Shown: positions 17,247-27,531 of the stretch, in pieces
How the letters are laid out: every line of letters starts with the position of its first letter
How positions within the stretch are numbered: the stretch's first letter is position 1
DNA from: Sulfitobacter sp. F26204
GTDB taxonomy: Bacteria; Pseudomonadota; Alphaproteobacteria; Rhodobacterales; Rhodobacteraceae
DNA: 64,000 bases
NCBI RefSeq assembly: GCF_026410305.1
Contig: NZ_JAPMLQ010000001.1
Span: 186,001 to 250,000, forward strand
Reading direction: 5' to 3'
Translations under genes and position numbers: made by a program
The notes under the pieces: generated by a model
Database searches by the model: none
What the model saw: only the letters and a program-made list of their open reading frames with translations
What the model was told of the DNA's origin: nothing

Positions 17247-18158
17247 ATGTCGTTGAACAAGACCACCCTTGCGATCCTGTATCTGTTGATCGCAATTGTG
17301 TTGTTCGACGCAATGGGATTGCTGATCAAACACCTGTCCGCGGATTATTCCGCAGCGGAACTGTCTGCCTACCGCAATATTTTCGGGTTGGTTCCTGCCG
17401 GACTGGTCTTGTGGCGCTCTACTGACTGGCACAGAAAGGGCAGGATTCTAAAGTTGCGGCAATGGCGGCTGGCGCTTTTTCGCGGCGCGATCCTGACCTG
17501 CGCGCAACTGTCGTTCTACATGTCGCTGGGCCTGTTGAGTTTCGCGACCGCCTCGACCATCACCTATGCAAACGCCCTGTTTCTTGTTGCGCTTGCGGTG
17601 CCCTTGTTAGGCGAAAAAGTGGGGTTCATGCGGTGGTGCGCGGTGCTGATTGGTTTTGCCGGCGTCGTCCTGGTTGTCGGACCGGGGCGCGATACCTTTT
17701 CCAACGCGGCCTTGCTGCCGCTGTTTGCCGCTTTCTGCTATGCATTGGTCGGGGTGAGCGCCAGGATGATGGACGCAGATGTGCCGACAGCCTTGATCAA
17801 CCTTTATTCATCGATAATTGCCGCTATCGGGGCTTTTGTGCTGGTCCCGCTGTTGGGAGGGTTTTCCCCATTAGGATCCCCTGGCGATCTCATTTCGATT
17901 GCAGGCATGGGGGCATTTGGCGGCACAGCGGTCTTGTTGCTGATCACATCCTATCGAATGGCCGATCAAAGCGATTTGGCTCCTTTCAGCTATTTTGGTA
18001 TTCCAATCGCCTTTGTGCTGGGTTGGGTATTTTACGATGAAGCCCCTTGGTCAGAGCTGTTTCCCGGGGCGGCGTTGATCATATTCGGCGGATTGATGAT
18101 CATCTGGCGGGAGCGCCGGTTGCGACTGGATCACACCACTACCTCTTCCGAAATCTGA
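17247..18158 (+). CDS. EamA/DMT-superfamily transporter
   Basis: The 303-residue protein has about ten hydrophobic segments in two EamA repeats (MSLNKTTLAILYLLIAIVLF at the start; GFAGVVLVVGP closing the first repeat; GAALIIFGGLMIIWRERR closing the second). Members export or import small metabolites. The substrate cannot be read from the sequence. It starts divergently from the B12 riboswitch transcript, sharing the 159-base gap 17088-17246, and its last 28 bases overlap the end of pncB. Confidence 0.85.
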   Translation: MSLNKTTLAILYLLIAIVLFDAMGLLIKHLSADYSAAELSAYRNIFGLVPAGLVLWRSTDWHRKGRILKLRQWRLALFRGAILTCAQLSFYMSLGLLSFATASTITYANALFLVALAVPLLGEKVGFMRWCAVLIGFAGVVLVVGPGRDTFSNAALLPLFAAFCYALVGVSARMMDADVPTALINLYSSIIAAIGAFVLVPLLGGFSPLGSPGDLISIAGMGAFGGTAVLLLITSYRMADQSDLAPFSYFGIPIAFVLGWVFYDEAPWSELFPGAALIIFGGLMIIWRERRLRLDHTTTSSEI

Positions 18159-19423
18159 TCGCCGACACCAAAGACCCGCTTGTAGCGCGCAATCTCGGAG
18201 GCGGGGCCCATCGCCTTGTTGGGGTTGTCAGACAGTTTGACCGTCGGCGCGCCGTTGGCCTTGACCGCCTTGCACACCAAGGAGAACGGCGCGAGGGCAT
18301 CATCCGGTACCAGATTGCGGAAGTCGTTTGTAAGCAATGTCCCCCAACCGAACGAGACCTTGACCTTGTCCGAGAATTGGGCATGCAAGGTCTTGATCTT
18401 GTCGACGTCCAGTCCGTCGCTGAAGATGACACGTTTTTCAGAAGGATCTTCGCCCCGCGACTTCCACCAGTCGATGGCGATGTTAGCGGCTGTTGCAGGA
18501 TCGCCGCTGTCGACGCGAATACCTGTCCAGCCCGCCAGCCAGTCAGGCGCATTATCAAGAAACCCTTTCGTGCCATAAGTATCCGGCAGAATGATGCGCA
18601 GGTTGCCTTCATGTTCGTCGTGCCAATCCTGCAGCACATCATAAGGTGCCTGGGCCAGCGCGGCATCGTCGGGCGCCAGGGCGGCATAGACCATTGGCAG
18701 TTCATGGGCGTTGGTGCCTATCGCCTCGACTTCGCGGCTCATGGCGATCTTGCAATTAGAGGTGCCAGTGAAGGCTTCACCCAGACCACCACTCATCGCC
18801 TGGACGCACCAATCCTGCCATAAGTATGAATGCCGACGCCGGGTACCGAAGTCCGCAATCGACAGATCAGGAATTTCGCGCAATGTCTCTATCTTTTCCC
18901 AAACCCGGGTCATTCCACGGGCATAAAGAACCTGAAGTTCGAACCTTCCCATTGTGTCGAGCACTGCCCGGCCTCGCAGTTCCATCAGAATCGCCAGAGC
19001 CGGAATTTCCCACAACATGACTTCGTGCCATTTCCCCTCGAAAGTCAGTTCGTATTGGTCACCCTTGCGTTCAAGGTGATAGGGCGGCAGACGCAATCCT
19101 TCGAACCATTCCATAAAATCGGATCGGAACATCTGGCGCTTGCCGTAAAAAGTATTGCCGCGCAGCCAGGTGGATTCGCCACGCGACAGCGACAGGGAGC
19201 GCACGTGATCAAGTTGTTCGCGCAATTCGCCTTCGTCAATCAGGTTTGCCAGCGGAATATGCTTGGACCGGTTGATCAGGCTGAAGGTAACTTCTGTATT
19301 GCGTTTGTTGTGAAAGATCGACTGACACATCAACAGTTTATAGAAGTCAGTATCGATGAGCGACCGCACAATCGGGTCGATCTTCCATTTGTGGTTCCAG
19401 ACACGGGAGGCGATATCGACCAT
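18131..19423 (-). CDS. pncB: Nicotinate phosphoribosyltransferase PncB
   Basis: PncB converts nicotinate and PRPP to nicotinate mononucleotide for NAD salvage. The 430-residue protein has the N-terminal PIVRSLIDTDFYKLLM signature, FGTRRRHSYLWQ (the phosphoribosyl-binding FGTRR region) and GTSNCKIAM. The start at 19423 has AAGGA seven bases upstream; an in-frame ATG six codons earlier is possible. With pncA (20215-20808) on the same strand, it gives a two-step nicotinamide-to-NaMN route. Confidence 0.95.
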   Translation of the reverse strand: MVDIASRVWNHKWKIDPIVRSLIDTDFYKLLMCQSIFHNKRNTEVTFSLINRSKHIPLANLIDEGELREQLDHVRSLSLSRGESTWLRGNTFYGKRQMFRSDFMEWFEGLRLPPYHLERKGDQYELTFEGKWHEVMLWEIPALAILMELRGRAVLDTMGRFELQVLYARGMTRVWEKIETLREIPDLSIADFGTRRRHSYLWQDWCVQAMSGGLGEAFTGTSNCKIAMSREVEAIGTNAHELPMVYAALAPDDAALAQAPYDVLQDWHDEHEGNLRIILPDTYGTKGFLDNAPDWLAGWTGIRVDSGDPATAANIAIDWWKSRGEDPSEKRVIFSDGLDVDKIKTLHAQFSDKVKVSFGWGTLLTNDFRNLVPDDALAPFSLVCKAVKANGAPTVKLSDNPNKAMGPASEIARYKRVFGVGDQISEEVVV

Positions 19424-19554
19424 GAGGTGTTCCTTGTGCAATCATACCCTTGTTGCAAATGCGACATGGCAGGGGCAAGGAAGATTTCTGTTTTCGTGCC
19501 ACGGTTGCCAATTTCACCCAATCTCTTTTGGATGCTCCGAGAAGGGAGCAGCGC

Positions 19555-20199
19555 ATGACACCTGTAGAAATCCTGACATCTGTGGTCTGCGTTATGGCCT
19601 TTGTCGGTTATGTCGCCTGTTTGTCACATCTGCTCTGGTTGACCATCGCGGCAACTGCGGGTTTGGGCTTTTATTTGTCACGCTATGTACCGTTTACGCC
19701 AGAGTCATTGATCTATTGGGGCGGTGCCGCTGGTTTGCTGCTCGCTGCTTTGCTCTGCTTGTGGTTCTTACCCGCAAAAACCCCGCCAGCGGGCAAACCG
19801 CGTCGACAGACAAAGGAACCACAGGTCGTCATTGACGGAACCAATGTCATGTATTGGGACGGAGAAGCCGATCTGGGCACCCTGCGCGCGGTGGTGGACC
19901 TTATCAAGGCCAAAGGTTTGACGCCCTTTGTCTTTCTGGATGCATCATCAAGGCACCATCTTGGCGACACGTCACTGGATGAAAAAGGGTTTTCCAAGGC
20001 CCTCGGCTTGAGGCGCGACAGCGTGATGGTCTGCCCGGCACGCACCGAAGCGGATGCATTTATTCTAAAGTTTGCACGGGAAAAGAGTCTGCCGGTGGTT
20101 TCGAACGACCGGTTTGGAGATCGCGCACAACAGGCCAAGGGGCTGAAACTGATCAAGGGCGGTATCGCTGGAGGAAAGCCGATCCTGCATGGGATTTGA
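19555..20199 (+). CDS. Membrane-anchored NYN/PIN-like ribonuclease
   Basis: The 214-residue protein has two or three hydrophobic segments in residues 5-73, then a basic linker and a C-terminal Zc3h12a-type NYN domain (about 88-214). Acidic active-site candidates are Asp94 (VVIDGTN), Asp129, Glu165/Asp167 (ARTEADAFIL) and Asp185 (VVSNDRFGD), the usual four-acid pattern of a Mg-dependent RNase. The start follows GGGAG. It is transcribed against pncB and pncA and sits between them. Substrate RNAs are unknown. Confidence 0.8.
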   Translation: MTPVEILTSVVCVMAFVGYVACLSHLLWLTIAATAGLGFYLSRYVPFTPESLIYWGGAAGLLLAALLCLWFLPAKTPPAGKPRRQTKEPQVVIDGTNVMYWDGEADLGTLRAVVDLIKAKGLTPFVFLDASSRHHLGDTSLDEKGFSKALGLRRDSVMVCPARTEADAFILKFAREKSLPVVSNDRFGDRAQQAKGLKLIKGGIAGGKPILHGI

Positions 20200-20214
20200 C
20201 CCCTGGTGAGAAGC

Positions 20215-20808
20215 TCAGACCAACCGGACCCCGGCCCCTTGCAACTCATCTGTTGCCGCGGTGAGCGAGCCACCCATGTCGATAGCGCGGCACAGATCAC
20301 GATGCACGGTCACGTTAAAACCGAGCTTTGCAGCATCCACCGCTGAATAATGCACGCAAAAATCAAGCGCGAGGCCAACCATCGTCACGCCGGTGATACC
20401 GCGTGTGCGCAGGTAACCCTCGAGACCAGTAGGTGTTTCATGATCATTCTCAAAAAACGCGGAATAGCTGTCGATGGCGGGATTGTACCCTTTTCGGATG
20501 ATCAGATCAGCGCGGTCCTGATGCAACTCCGTGTGGAACTTTGCCCCCATGCTCCCCTGGATACAATGATCAGGCCACAGAACCTGTGGACCATAGGGCA
20601 TGTCGATCAAATCCATCGGGGCCTTGCCCTCATGCGACGAGGCAAAGGACGAATGGCCCGCCGGATGCCAGTCCTGGGTCAGGACAACGGCCTCAAAATC
20701 GTTCATCAGCGCATTGATGCCCTGAACAATGGTGTTGCCACCTGCAACGGCCAAGGCACCACCCGGGCAAAAGTCGTTCTGGAGATCGATCACAATTAGC
20801 GCCTGCAT
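20215..20808 (-). CDS. pncA: Nicotinamidase PncA
   Basis: PncA hydrolyses nicotinamide to nicotinate, feeding PncB. The 197 residues contain the catalytic triad Asp8 (VIDLQNDF), Lys106 (IRKG) and Cys151 (ALDFCV), and the metal ligands Asp46, His48 (QDWHPAGH) and His81 (WPDHC). Length is normal. It ends close to the convergent NYN nuclease gene and is divergent from trhO. Confidence 0.95.
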   Translation of the reverse strand: MQALIVIDLQNDFCPGGALAVAGGNTIVQGINALMNDFEAVVLTQDWHPAGHSSFASSHEGKAPMDLIDMPYGPQVLWPDHCIQGSMGAKFHTELHQDRADLIIRKGYNPAIDSYSAFFENDHETPTGLEGYLRTRGITGVTMVGLALDFCVHYSAVDAAKLGFNVTVHRDLCRAIDMGGSLTAATDELQGAGVRLV

Positions 20809-20897
20809 GGGATTTCCCTTTTTGGTTGCTGTTCTGGATCGGTTTTAGCCCAGCCCCCTCTTGCAAAACAGCCCCCAAGGGGCCTATTTCAGCCCCC

Positions 20898-21791
20898 ATG
20901 TATACAATTGCCGCACTTTATCATTTCACCCACTTTGACGATCCCGCCTCGCTTAAGCCCGCGTTGCTGGAAACCTGCATAGCACAGAATGTCAAAGGCA
21001 CCTTGTTGCTGGCAGGCGAAGGGGTGAATGGCACGATCGCGGGGCCGCGTTCGGGGATTGATACCGTGATTGCTCATCTGCGCAGCTTGCCAGGGTGTTC
21101 CGCATTGGAGTGGAAAGAAGCGACATCCAAGACCCCACCGTTTCACCGCATGAAAGTACGGATCAAGCGCGAGATCGTGACAATGGGGCAACCGGATGTT
21201 GATCCGGTAAGCAAGGTTGGCAACTACGTCGCGCCGCAGGACTGGAACGCATTGATCCAAAGCCCTGACGTTGTCGTGATCGACACCCGCAATGATTATG
21301 AGGTCGAGATTGGTACTTTTCAGGGCGCGGTTGATCCAAAAACCAAGAGTTTTGGCGAATTCCCGGCCTGGTGGGAACAAAACAAGGAGCGATTTCACAA
21401 CAAGCGCGTCGCGATGTTTTGCACAGGCGGCATCCGCTGTGAGAAATCAACCAATTACCTGTTGGGCCAGGGTGTTGAGGATGTGTTTCACCTGAAGGGC
21501 GGCATCCTGAAATATCTTGAGGAAGTGCCGGAAGAACAAAGCACCTGGGAGGGTGATTGTTTTGTCTTTGATGCACGCGTCAGTGTTGGACACGGGCTGC
21601 GCGAGGGCGCGCATGTGTTGTGTCACGGCTGCCGCCAACCGATCCTGCCCGTTGACATGCAGCGTCCCGAGTTTGAGCAGGGTGTGAGCTGTCACAAGTG
21701 TTTCGACCAGACAACCGATTGGGACAAGGACAGATTTCGCGAGCGGCAAAAACAGATCAGGCTGGCAGAGGCGCGCGGTTCAAGGCCCTAG
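20898..21791 (+). CDS. trhO: tRNA uridine(34) hydroxylase TrhO (rhodanese-domain, YceA family)
   Basis: TrhO uses O2 to hydroxylate U34 of certain tRNAs. The 297-residue protein has an N-terminal ferredoxin-like UPF0176 domain (LYHFTHFDD, LLLAGEGVNGTIAG), a rhodanese domain with active Cys175 in FCTGGIRCEK, and C-terminal Cys pairs 242/245 and 265/268 that may bind zinc. MYTI at 20898 was chosen by family alignment; the frame is open upstream without a ribosome site. Its last 35 bases overlap the convergent MFS gene. Confidence 0.94.
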   Translation: MYTIAALYHFTHFDDPASLKPALLETCIAQNVKGTLLLAGEGVNGTIAGPRSGIDTVIAHLRSLPGCSALEWKEATSKTPPFHRMKVRIKREIVTMGQPDVDPVSKVGNYVAPQDWNALIQSPDVVVIDTRNDYEVEIGTFQGAVDPKTKSFGEFPAWWEQNKERFHNKRVAMFCTGGIRCEKSTNYLLGQGVEDVFHLKGGILKYLEEVPEEQSTWEGDCFVFDARVSVGHGLREGAHVLCHGCRQPILPVDMQRPEFEQGVSCHKCFDQTTDWDKDRFRERQKQIRLAEARGSRP

Positions 21792-22980
21792 GTTTGCTAC
21801 GCATGAGCAACCACAACATGATTGCGATGTTGAAACCGTTCCAGACGATGCCGTTCACAAAGGCCCATTGATAGGATCCCGTCCAATCATAGATCTGCCC
21901 AGACATCCAACCTCCCAGCGCCATTCCCAGAATTGTTGCCATCAGCACAAAACCAACCCGTTGGCCCGCCTCATGCGCAGGCATGTATTCACGCACGATC
22001 AAGGCGTAACTGGGCACGATGCCACCCTGTGACAGCCCAAAGACCAGGCTGACGACATAGAGAGAGACAAGACCGCCGGCAGGGAGATACAGAAACAGAG
22101 CAAGGCATTGCAGGGTTGATCCAATCAGCAAGGTGCGCACGCCGCCCAGACGATCCGCCAGCAAGCCCGAAACGATACGCGAGCCGACACCCCCCAACAA
22201 CATCAAGGCAAGCATTTCGGCTCCGACCGCGGGACCGAACCCCAAATCGACGCAAAGGGAAACGATGTGCACCTGTGGCATCGACATGGCCACACAACAG
22301 GCGATCCCCGCAAAGCCAAGCAGATAGGCAAGCGTGCGCGGGCTTAACCCCGAGGATTGCGCATTGAGGGTCGAGGCAAGATGTGCTGCATCGCGGGTCG
22401 CCAGCGTTGTCTGGCGGCGCAGCAACAGGGCCAGCGGGATAACACCCGCGAAGGTCACCACTGCCATCACCACATAGACCGCACGCCAACCGTTGTCCGC
22501 AAGGACACCGGCAAGCACCATCGGCCAAATTGCCCCTGACAGGTAATTACCGCTGGCCACCAAGGCAACCGCGATACCGCGGCGGCGGACAAACCAGTGC
22601 GAGATGTCGGCAATGAGGGGCCCAAAGCCGACGGCTGAGGCAAAGCCGACAATCAATTGTGCCAAGGAAAGCATGGCAATTGATTGGGACAGGATCGCAA
22701 GGATCAACCCTGCGACAATGCATAAAGTAGCGAGGATCAGCGACATTGTGACGCCAAAACGGTCAAGCGCGCGGCCGATCGCGAAATTGCCCAGCGCGAA
22801 ACCGATCATGTTCAGTGTATAGGGCAGTGCGGCATTGGCGCGGCTTGACCCGAACTCGGCTTCGACGGCGGGCATGATCACAATGATCGCCCACATACCA
22901 GCGTTGGCAATAACCGCCACCAGCATTGTCACAACCAGCCTGAACCAGGAATACCGGCTGTCGGTTTCTGTCAATTCCAT
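21757..22980 (-). CDS. MFS transporter
   Basis: The 407-residue protein has about twelve hydrophobic segments, with the MFS loop motif around IGRALDRFGV (helices 2-3) and its second-half echo LLADRLGGVR. It resembles monocarboxylate/oxalate-formate type carriers, but the substrate is not clear. The ATG at 22980 follows GGAGGGG; a longer frame to 23046 is open. It is the last gene behind the polyamine-type operon, 68 bases after the fusion gene, so co-transcription is possible. Confidence 0.85.
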   Translation of the reverse strand: MELTETDSRYSWFRLVVTMLVAVIANAGMWAIIVIMPAVEAEFGSSRANAALPYTLNMIGFALGNFAIGRALDRFGVTMSLILATLCIVAGLILAILSQSIAMLSLAQLIVGFASAVGFGPLIADISHWFVRRRGIAVALVASGNYLSGAIWPMVLAGVLADNGWRAVYVVMAVVTFAGVIPLALLLRRQTTLATRDAAHLASTLNAQSSGLSPRTLAYLLGFAGIACCVAMSMPQVHIVSLCVDLGFGPAVGAEMLALMLLGGVGSRIVSGLLADRLGGVRTLLIGSTLQCLALFLYLPAGGLVSLYVVSLVFGLSQGGIVPSYALIVREYMPAHEAGQRVGFVLMATILGMALGGWMSGQIYDWTGSYQWAFVNGIVWNGFNIAIMLWLLMRSKPRALNRAPLPA

Positions 22981-23048
22981 CACGCGGCCCCTCCGTACCC
23001 CCGCATCAAGCGCATATCGTTGATAGGGTGCAAGCAGGAACGGCAAGA

Positions 23049-26000
23049 TCAGACGAGTTCTCCAAGAATTTGATCCAGGGTGGTAATGATCATCTCAGCG
23101 TCTTCAGCCTCGATGGTGAGGGGGGGACGGATCTTGAGAATATTGTCTTTCGGTCCCTCGCTTCCGATCAGGATGCGATGATCACGCATCCGGTTTTTGA
23201 CATAGGCACAAATCTCGGTCGCCTCGGCACCATCGGGTTTGATCAATTCCAGTCCAAGGAACAATCCCATACCCCGCACATCGCCGACACAATCGTATTT
23301 CACCTCAAGCGATTTCAGACCGGTCATGAGTTGTTCGCCAACAACGCGCGCATTTTCCTGCAAAGCTTCGTCATCCACAATATCCAGGACTTCGCCTCCG
23401 ATGCGGCACGACAATGTCGAACCCCCAAAGGTCGAGAAAAACTCGATTCCATTGTCAAAACTTTGAGCGACCTCTTTCGTTGTGACCAACACACCCAATG
23501 GATGCCCATTACCGATAGGTTTGCCCAGTACAACGATGTCGGGCGATACTTCCTGGCCCTCAAAACCGAAATAGTGGGTCCCCAAACGGCCCAGACCTGT
23601 TTGCACTTCGTCGGCGATACAGATGCCGCCCGCCGCACGGACTTTTTGATAAACCGCCGCCAGATAGCCTTTGGGTGGGATGATTTGTCCGCCAACAGAG
23701 GGGAATGTCTCGGCGATGAAACCTGCAACGCCATGCCCCTTGCGGTTCAGCGCCGCAATGGCAGGGTCGACCAGATCGGCAAATTTCTGTGCACGATGAG
23801 GATCGTCGCGGCCGAATGACCCGCGGTAGTCATCAGCGATTTCTACCAATTCAACCCAATCTGATTGCCCTACCCCACCCGGTTTGTTGAATTTATAGGC
23901 AGAAATATCGACCGCACCAGTCGTGTTGCCGTGGTAGCCGTGATCAGGCGTGATCATTCCTTTGGCCCCCGTGTGGGCGCGAGCGAGGCGCAGGGCAAGT
24001 TCGTTGGCTTCTGACCCTGAGTTCACAAAATAACAGACCTGCAAGTGGTCTGGCATTTTCGCCAGAACCTTATCCGCAAAGGCGGTTTGCGCAGGATGCA
24101 AATAACGGGTGTTGGAATTGATCCGCCTGAGCTGATCCGCTGCCACCTTTTGGATACGGGGATGAGCGTGCCCTACATGCGGCACGTTATTGTAAGCATC
24201 CAGATATGGACGTCCCCATTCATCGAACAGATGATGTTTCCAGCCTCGTACCAGCATCACGGGATCATCATAGGTCAGGCTGAGGTTGCCGCCGAAATGT
24301 GCTTCGCGTCCCTCCCTGATACGTGATTTTTCCGTGGGGAAAAAGCGTACCTTTTCATCAGGCAGATTCAACAATGCCGCAGGGTTGGGACATATCGCTC
24401 GCCACAGGTACATCTCGTCCGGGTCTCCGACACCGGGCCAATCCGCTTCGATCCCCTCAGTGGTAAGCGCAAGTTGGAAATGTACATGCGGTGACCAACC
24501 ACCGTTCATTGACGGATCACCAAGGCGGCAGAACTCTTCACCTTTGTCGATCACTTGGCCCACTTCAAGGCGTTCCAGAAACTCGGGATCGAGATGGCCA
24601 TACAGCGTAAAAAACGGATCACCCTCTGGCGTCTGATGACGCAGGATGATCACCCCGCCATAGTCCAGGTGACCTGCACGGTATTCCGCAATAAAAACTT
24701 CGCCGCGCAATGGCGCATACATGGGTGTTCCAGCAGTCGTGAACACATCAACCGCCAGATGCACCGTGCGCCTGTCGCTGGCTTTCCAGGGGCCTTTGCG
24801 AAAGGCGGGTTCGGCATAGATCAGCCGGGGTTCGTGATAGTAGCCCAGCCAGATGCTGCCCTGATCTTCGAATTCCTCGCCCACTTTCGCGGCTTCTTCC
24901 AGGGGCATGTGGAAAGGGTTTTGCGGCCAGGTTGATTCTTCGACAGAAAGCGACCCTAAAGGGGCATCAGAGATATCGCTGCCCATCAGAGGTGCAAAAT
25001 TTCCGCGCTCCTGTTCAAGCCAGGCCCGAACACGGTCAGCCCTTTCGACCACCGGCAGGCCGCAGGCGGCACGCAGGCGCGCCGACAATAAACCACCGTG
25101 AACCCGATCCCCTTCCAGGAACCGCCAGGCGGGGGCCTGTGAAATGGTTACATAGGGATCATCGGGATTTTCGATTGCCATCAATGTGGAATTCACCACA
25201 CTCACCGCGAGGCGGGTGCGAAGCAGCGGCCAGAGCATATCGATTTCAGCGGCCACAAGCGGGTTGGCGTCGTGATAGCCCGCGACCAGCGCGGAAAGGG
25301 CCGCTTCGGGGTTGGCATGATCCAGCACAATATAGGCTGCTGCAATTGCCAGATCACAAATTCTCGGTGCCGCACAAATATCGCCAAGGTCGATCAGGCC
25401 AGACACGCGGCGCGGCGCGCCCAACACTCCGGTGACCAGAATGTTATAGTCGTTGGCGTCATTGTGGATTGCCTGTTTCGGCAGGGCCGCCAATTCCGGT
25501 TTCAAATTGGCAAACTGCGCATGGATGTCTTCGATAATCTGACGTCGCACGGGATCGGCTATGCAGTCCGTATTGTCGCGGATCCAATCTGCGCGCATCA
25601 GATCCCATTTGAATTCACGATCAAGCCTGTCATGCTGGAAATCAGCCAAGGCGAGAGCGGTGCCGCCCAATACCTGACCGATCTCGTGAATGAGGGCATC
25701 ACTTTTGGGTGCGGTATAGGCATAACACCGGCCTGGCAGTTGACCCAACAACCAGACAAGGCGTTGCACGCCGTTCTCATCATCTACTGTCAGCAGGGCG
25801 TCTTTGTTGGAGGTGCGAATGATGACAGGACAGGGTAAATGCGGCTGCCTTGCAGTAATATGCTCAAATGCCTTGACCTGTATATCGACCAGCCAGGATT
25901 CACATTCCGCGCGCATGACCTTTAGAACATAGCCCTTTCCATCATGCGCTTTCGCGAGGAAATTCAGATCATATTCGCCATCCAATTGGGTGAGATTTGC

Positions 26001-26066
26001 GAAGATTCCCCATTTTTCCTTGAGAACAGTTTGCCAGTGCTGAAGCCTATTTTCCATTTTAGTCAT
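23049..26066 (-). CDS. Three-domain fusion: APH-type kinase, M23-like domain, class III aminotransferase/phospho-lyase
   Basis: The 1005-residue protein has no signal peptide. Residues ~30-260 form an aminoglycoside-phosphotransferase-like kinase ([10 protein letters not shown], 201-210; IDLGD, 225-229). Residues ~405-560 resemble LytM/M23 peptidases and keep the metal ligands His436/Asp440 (HLAVD), His491 (YGHLD) and His527/His529 (PHVHF). Residues ~590-1005 are a class III PLP enzyme with Asp819 and PLP-lysine Lys849 ([14 protein letters not shown]). The C-terminal part resembles ETNPPL/PHYKPL phospho-lyases, so the kinase may phosphorylate an amino alcohol that the lyase then cleaves. The middle domain has no clear role. 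It follows a PuuB-like oxidase in the same operon. Confidence 0.88.
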   Translation of the reverse strand: MTKMENRLQHWQTVLKEKWGIFANLTQLDGEYDLNFLAKAHDGKGYVLKVMRAECESWLVDIQVKAFEHITARQPHLPCPVIIRTSNKDALLTVDDENGVQRLVWLLGQLPGRCYAYTAPKSDALIHEIGQVLGGTALALADFQHDRLDREFKWDLMRADWIRDNTDCIADPVRRQIIEDIHAQFANLKPELAALPKQAIHNDANDYNILVTGVLGAPRRVSGLIDLGDICAAPRICDLAIAAAYIVLDHANPEAALSALVAGYHDANPLVAAEIDMLWPLLRTRLAVSVVNSTLMAIENPDDPYVTISQAPAWRFLEGDRVHGGLLSARLRAACGLPVVERADRVRAWLEQERGNFAPLMGSDISDAPLGSLSVEESTWPQNPFHMPLEEAAKVGEEFEDQGSIWLGYYHEPRLIYAEPAFRKGPWKASDRRTVHLAVDVFTTAGTPMYAPLRGEVFIAEYRAGHLDYGGVIILRHQTPEGDPFFTLYGHLDPEFLERLEVGQVIDKGEEFCRLGDPSMNGGWSPHVHFQLALTTEGIEADWPGVGDPDEMYLWRAICPNPAALLNLPDEKVRFFPTEKSRIREGREAHFGGNLSLTYDDPVMLVRGWKHHLFDEWGRPYLDAYNNVPHVGHAHPRIQKVAADQLRRINSNTRYLHPAQTAFADKVLAKMPDHLQVCYFVNSGSEANELALRLARAHTGAKGMITPDHGYHGNTTGAVDISAYKFNKPGGVGQSDWVELVEIADDYRGSFGRDDPHRAQKFADLVDPAIAALNRKGHGVAGFIAETFPSVGGQIIPPKGYLAAVYQKVRAAGGICIADEVQTGLGRLGTHYFGFEGQEVSPDIVVLGKPIGNGHPLGVLVTTKEVAQSFDNGIEFFSTFGGSTLSCRIGGEVLDIVDDEALQENARVVGEQLMTGLKSLEVKYDCVGDVRGMGLFLGLELIKPDGAEATEICAYVKNRMRDHRILIGSEGPKDNILKIRPPLTIEAEDAEMIITTLDQILGELV

Positions 26067-26202
26067 GATTCACATTCACCGGCCCGTTTTCATTCCATCC
26101 CTTTGTGATGAGGCCGCTGTTCTGCGCTGTCAAGAAACGAGCCCCCATTCGGGGATCAAACCGAAACCCTCCGGATAGATCGGATGCCCTTCAAGGCAGA
26201 GC

Positions 26203-27531
26203 CTAACGATCCTTTAACGCAAACCCGGCATAGGCGATGGGCATCAAGGCGCGGCGCCAGCGGCCAAGTTCGAATTTCGCCAAAGGCCGCTGGACGGCCT
26301 GAGGGTAAATTCTTTCTGGTGTCTTTTCCTGGACCAGATCAGCCAGCAAGGCACCGCAATAACTTGCCATCGCGACCCCGTTTCCATGGTAACACAGGCT
26401 GGCGAACATATCCGGTGTATCGGGTATCTCTGCGACAAATGGCATGCGATTGCGGGCGATGCAAACCATGCCAGACCAGGCATTTGGCGTTTCGACATGC
26501 TGCCAGGCCGGAAACATCGCTTCGAAATCCGCCCGCGCGCGTCTGATTGCGCGCGCCTCTGATCCCGGAGAGGCCATCAAACCTCCACGAACCCCGAACA
26601 ACATGCGTTTGTCAGGCATCAAGCGGAAGTAATGTAATAGATGCCGTGTGTCATAAGAGGCCTGCATGCTGTTCCACCCTTGCTGGTCCAGCTCCGACGA
26701 CGACATCGGACGGGTGACAATGACACTGGATTGTGTAGGCATGTAGCGCCCCGAAAGCCAGTCAGGCAAATCTTCGCTGGAATATCCGTTGGTTGCAATG
26801 ACGACCTTGCTTGCACGCACCGTCCCTTGCGGTGTTTTCAGCGCAAAGGTCTCCCTGTTCCGGGCAATGCTTGTGACTGGTGTCTCATGGAAAATCCTCG
26901 CACCCGCTGTTTCCGCAGCAGTGGCCAGACCGGTGATATATTTGCGCGGGTTCAATCCAAAACCAATCGGGACCGTCACCGCCCCTTCAAAACCGGCCTT
27001 CATGCCTTCGGCGGCAAGATCCGCCCTGGTCGTGAGCCTCGCGACGAGACCATAACTGTCCGCATAATAATCGACTTCGTCTCGCAGTTCCTCGAAATCG
27101 CGGGCCCGGTGGGCCAATTTGGTTTCTCCGTCTGAATGCCGATCTACCTCTATACCGAAACGGTCAATCAGCGCTTCGACCAGGCGAATTGCTGCCAGTT
27201 CGGTCTGCCGCCAGTCGTCCCGGCCTTGTCTGCCGAAGGATTTTTCCAGAGCCGCATTGTCCAGCATGCCGCCGCCCAGGCAGCAAAAGCCACCATTGCG
27301 CCCCGAGGCACCCCAACCGACATAGCGGTTTTCCAGGACCATGACGGACAAGCCCGCCTCGGCCAGATGCAGCGCGGTGGAAATGCCGGTGAACCCCCCA
27401 CCCACAATCGCGACATCACAGGTGGCATCCTCGGTCAGTTTGTCACGATCGGGAATGGGACAGGTCTGATCCCACCAGCATTGCGCACGGGGCGCATCAG
27501 AATAGGCATAGTCGGGATAGATATGGCGCAT
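26203..27531 (-). CDS. FAD-dependent amine oxidase, PuuB/DAO family
   Basis: The 442-residue protein has an N-terminal FAD-binding GGGFTG motif (residues 44-49, CDVAIVGGGFTGIST), the DAO-type GWGASGRNGGFC segment (about 73-84) and a late WSGMVCIARNRMPFV. This fits gamma-glutamylputrescine oxidase-like enzymes, which oxidise the amine and release H2O2. Its start overlaps the permease stop as TGATG (one shared base), so it is translated with the importer, which supports a polyamine or related amine as substrate. puuA is not in the window. Confidence 0.85.
   Translation of the reverse strand: MRHIYPDYAYSDAPRAQCWWDQTCPIPDRDKLTEDATCDVAIVGGGFTGISTALHLAEAGLSVMVLENRYVGWGASGRNGGFCCLGGGMLDNAALEKSFGRQGRDDWRQTELAAIRLVEALIDRFGIEVDRHSDGETKLAHRARDFEELRDEVDYYADSYGLVARLTTRADLAAEGMKAGFEGAVTVPIGFGLNPRKYITGLATAAETAGARIFHETPVTSIARNRETFALKTPQGTVRASKVVIATNGYSSEDLPDWLSGRYMPTQSSVIVTRPMSSSELDQQGWNSMQASYDTRHLLHYFRLMPDKRMLFGVRGGLMASPGSEARAIRRARADFEAMFPAWQHVETPNAWSGMVCIARNRMPFVAEIPDTPDMFASLCYHGNGVAMASYCGALLADLVQEKTPERIYPQAVQRPLAKFELGRWRRALMPIAYAGFALKDR

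Noticed and set aside
24300-24860. M23-like domain as a secreted murein hydrolase
   Set aside because: The protein has no signal peptide, and the domain is flanked by cytosolic kinase and PLP domains in one frame.
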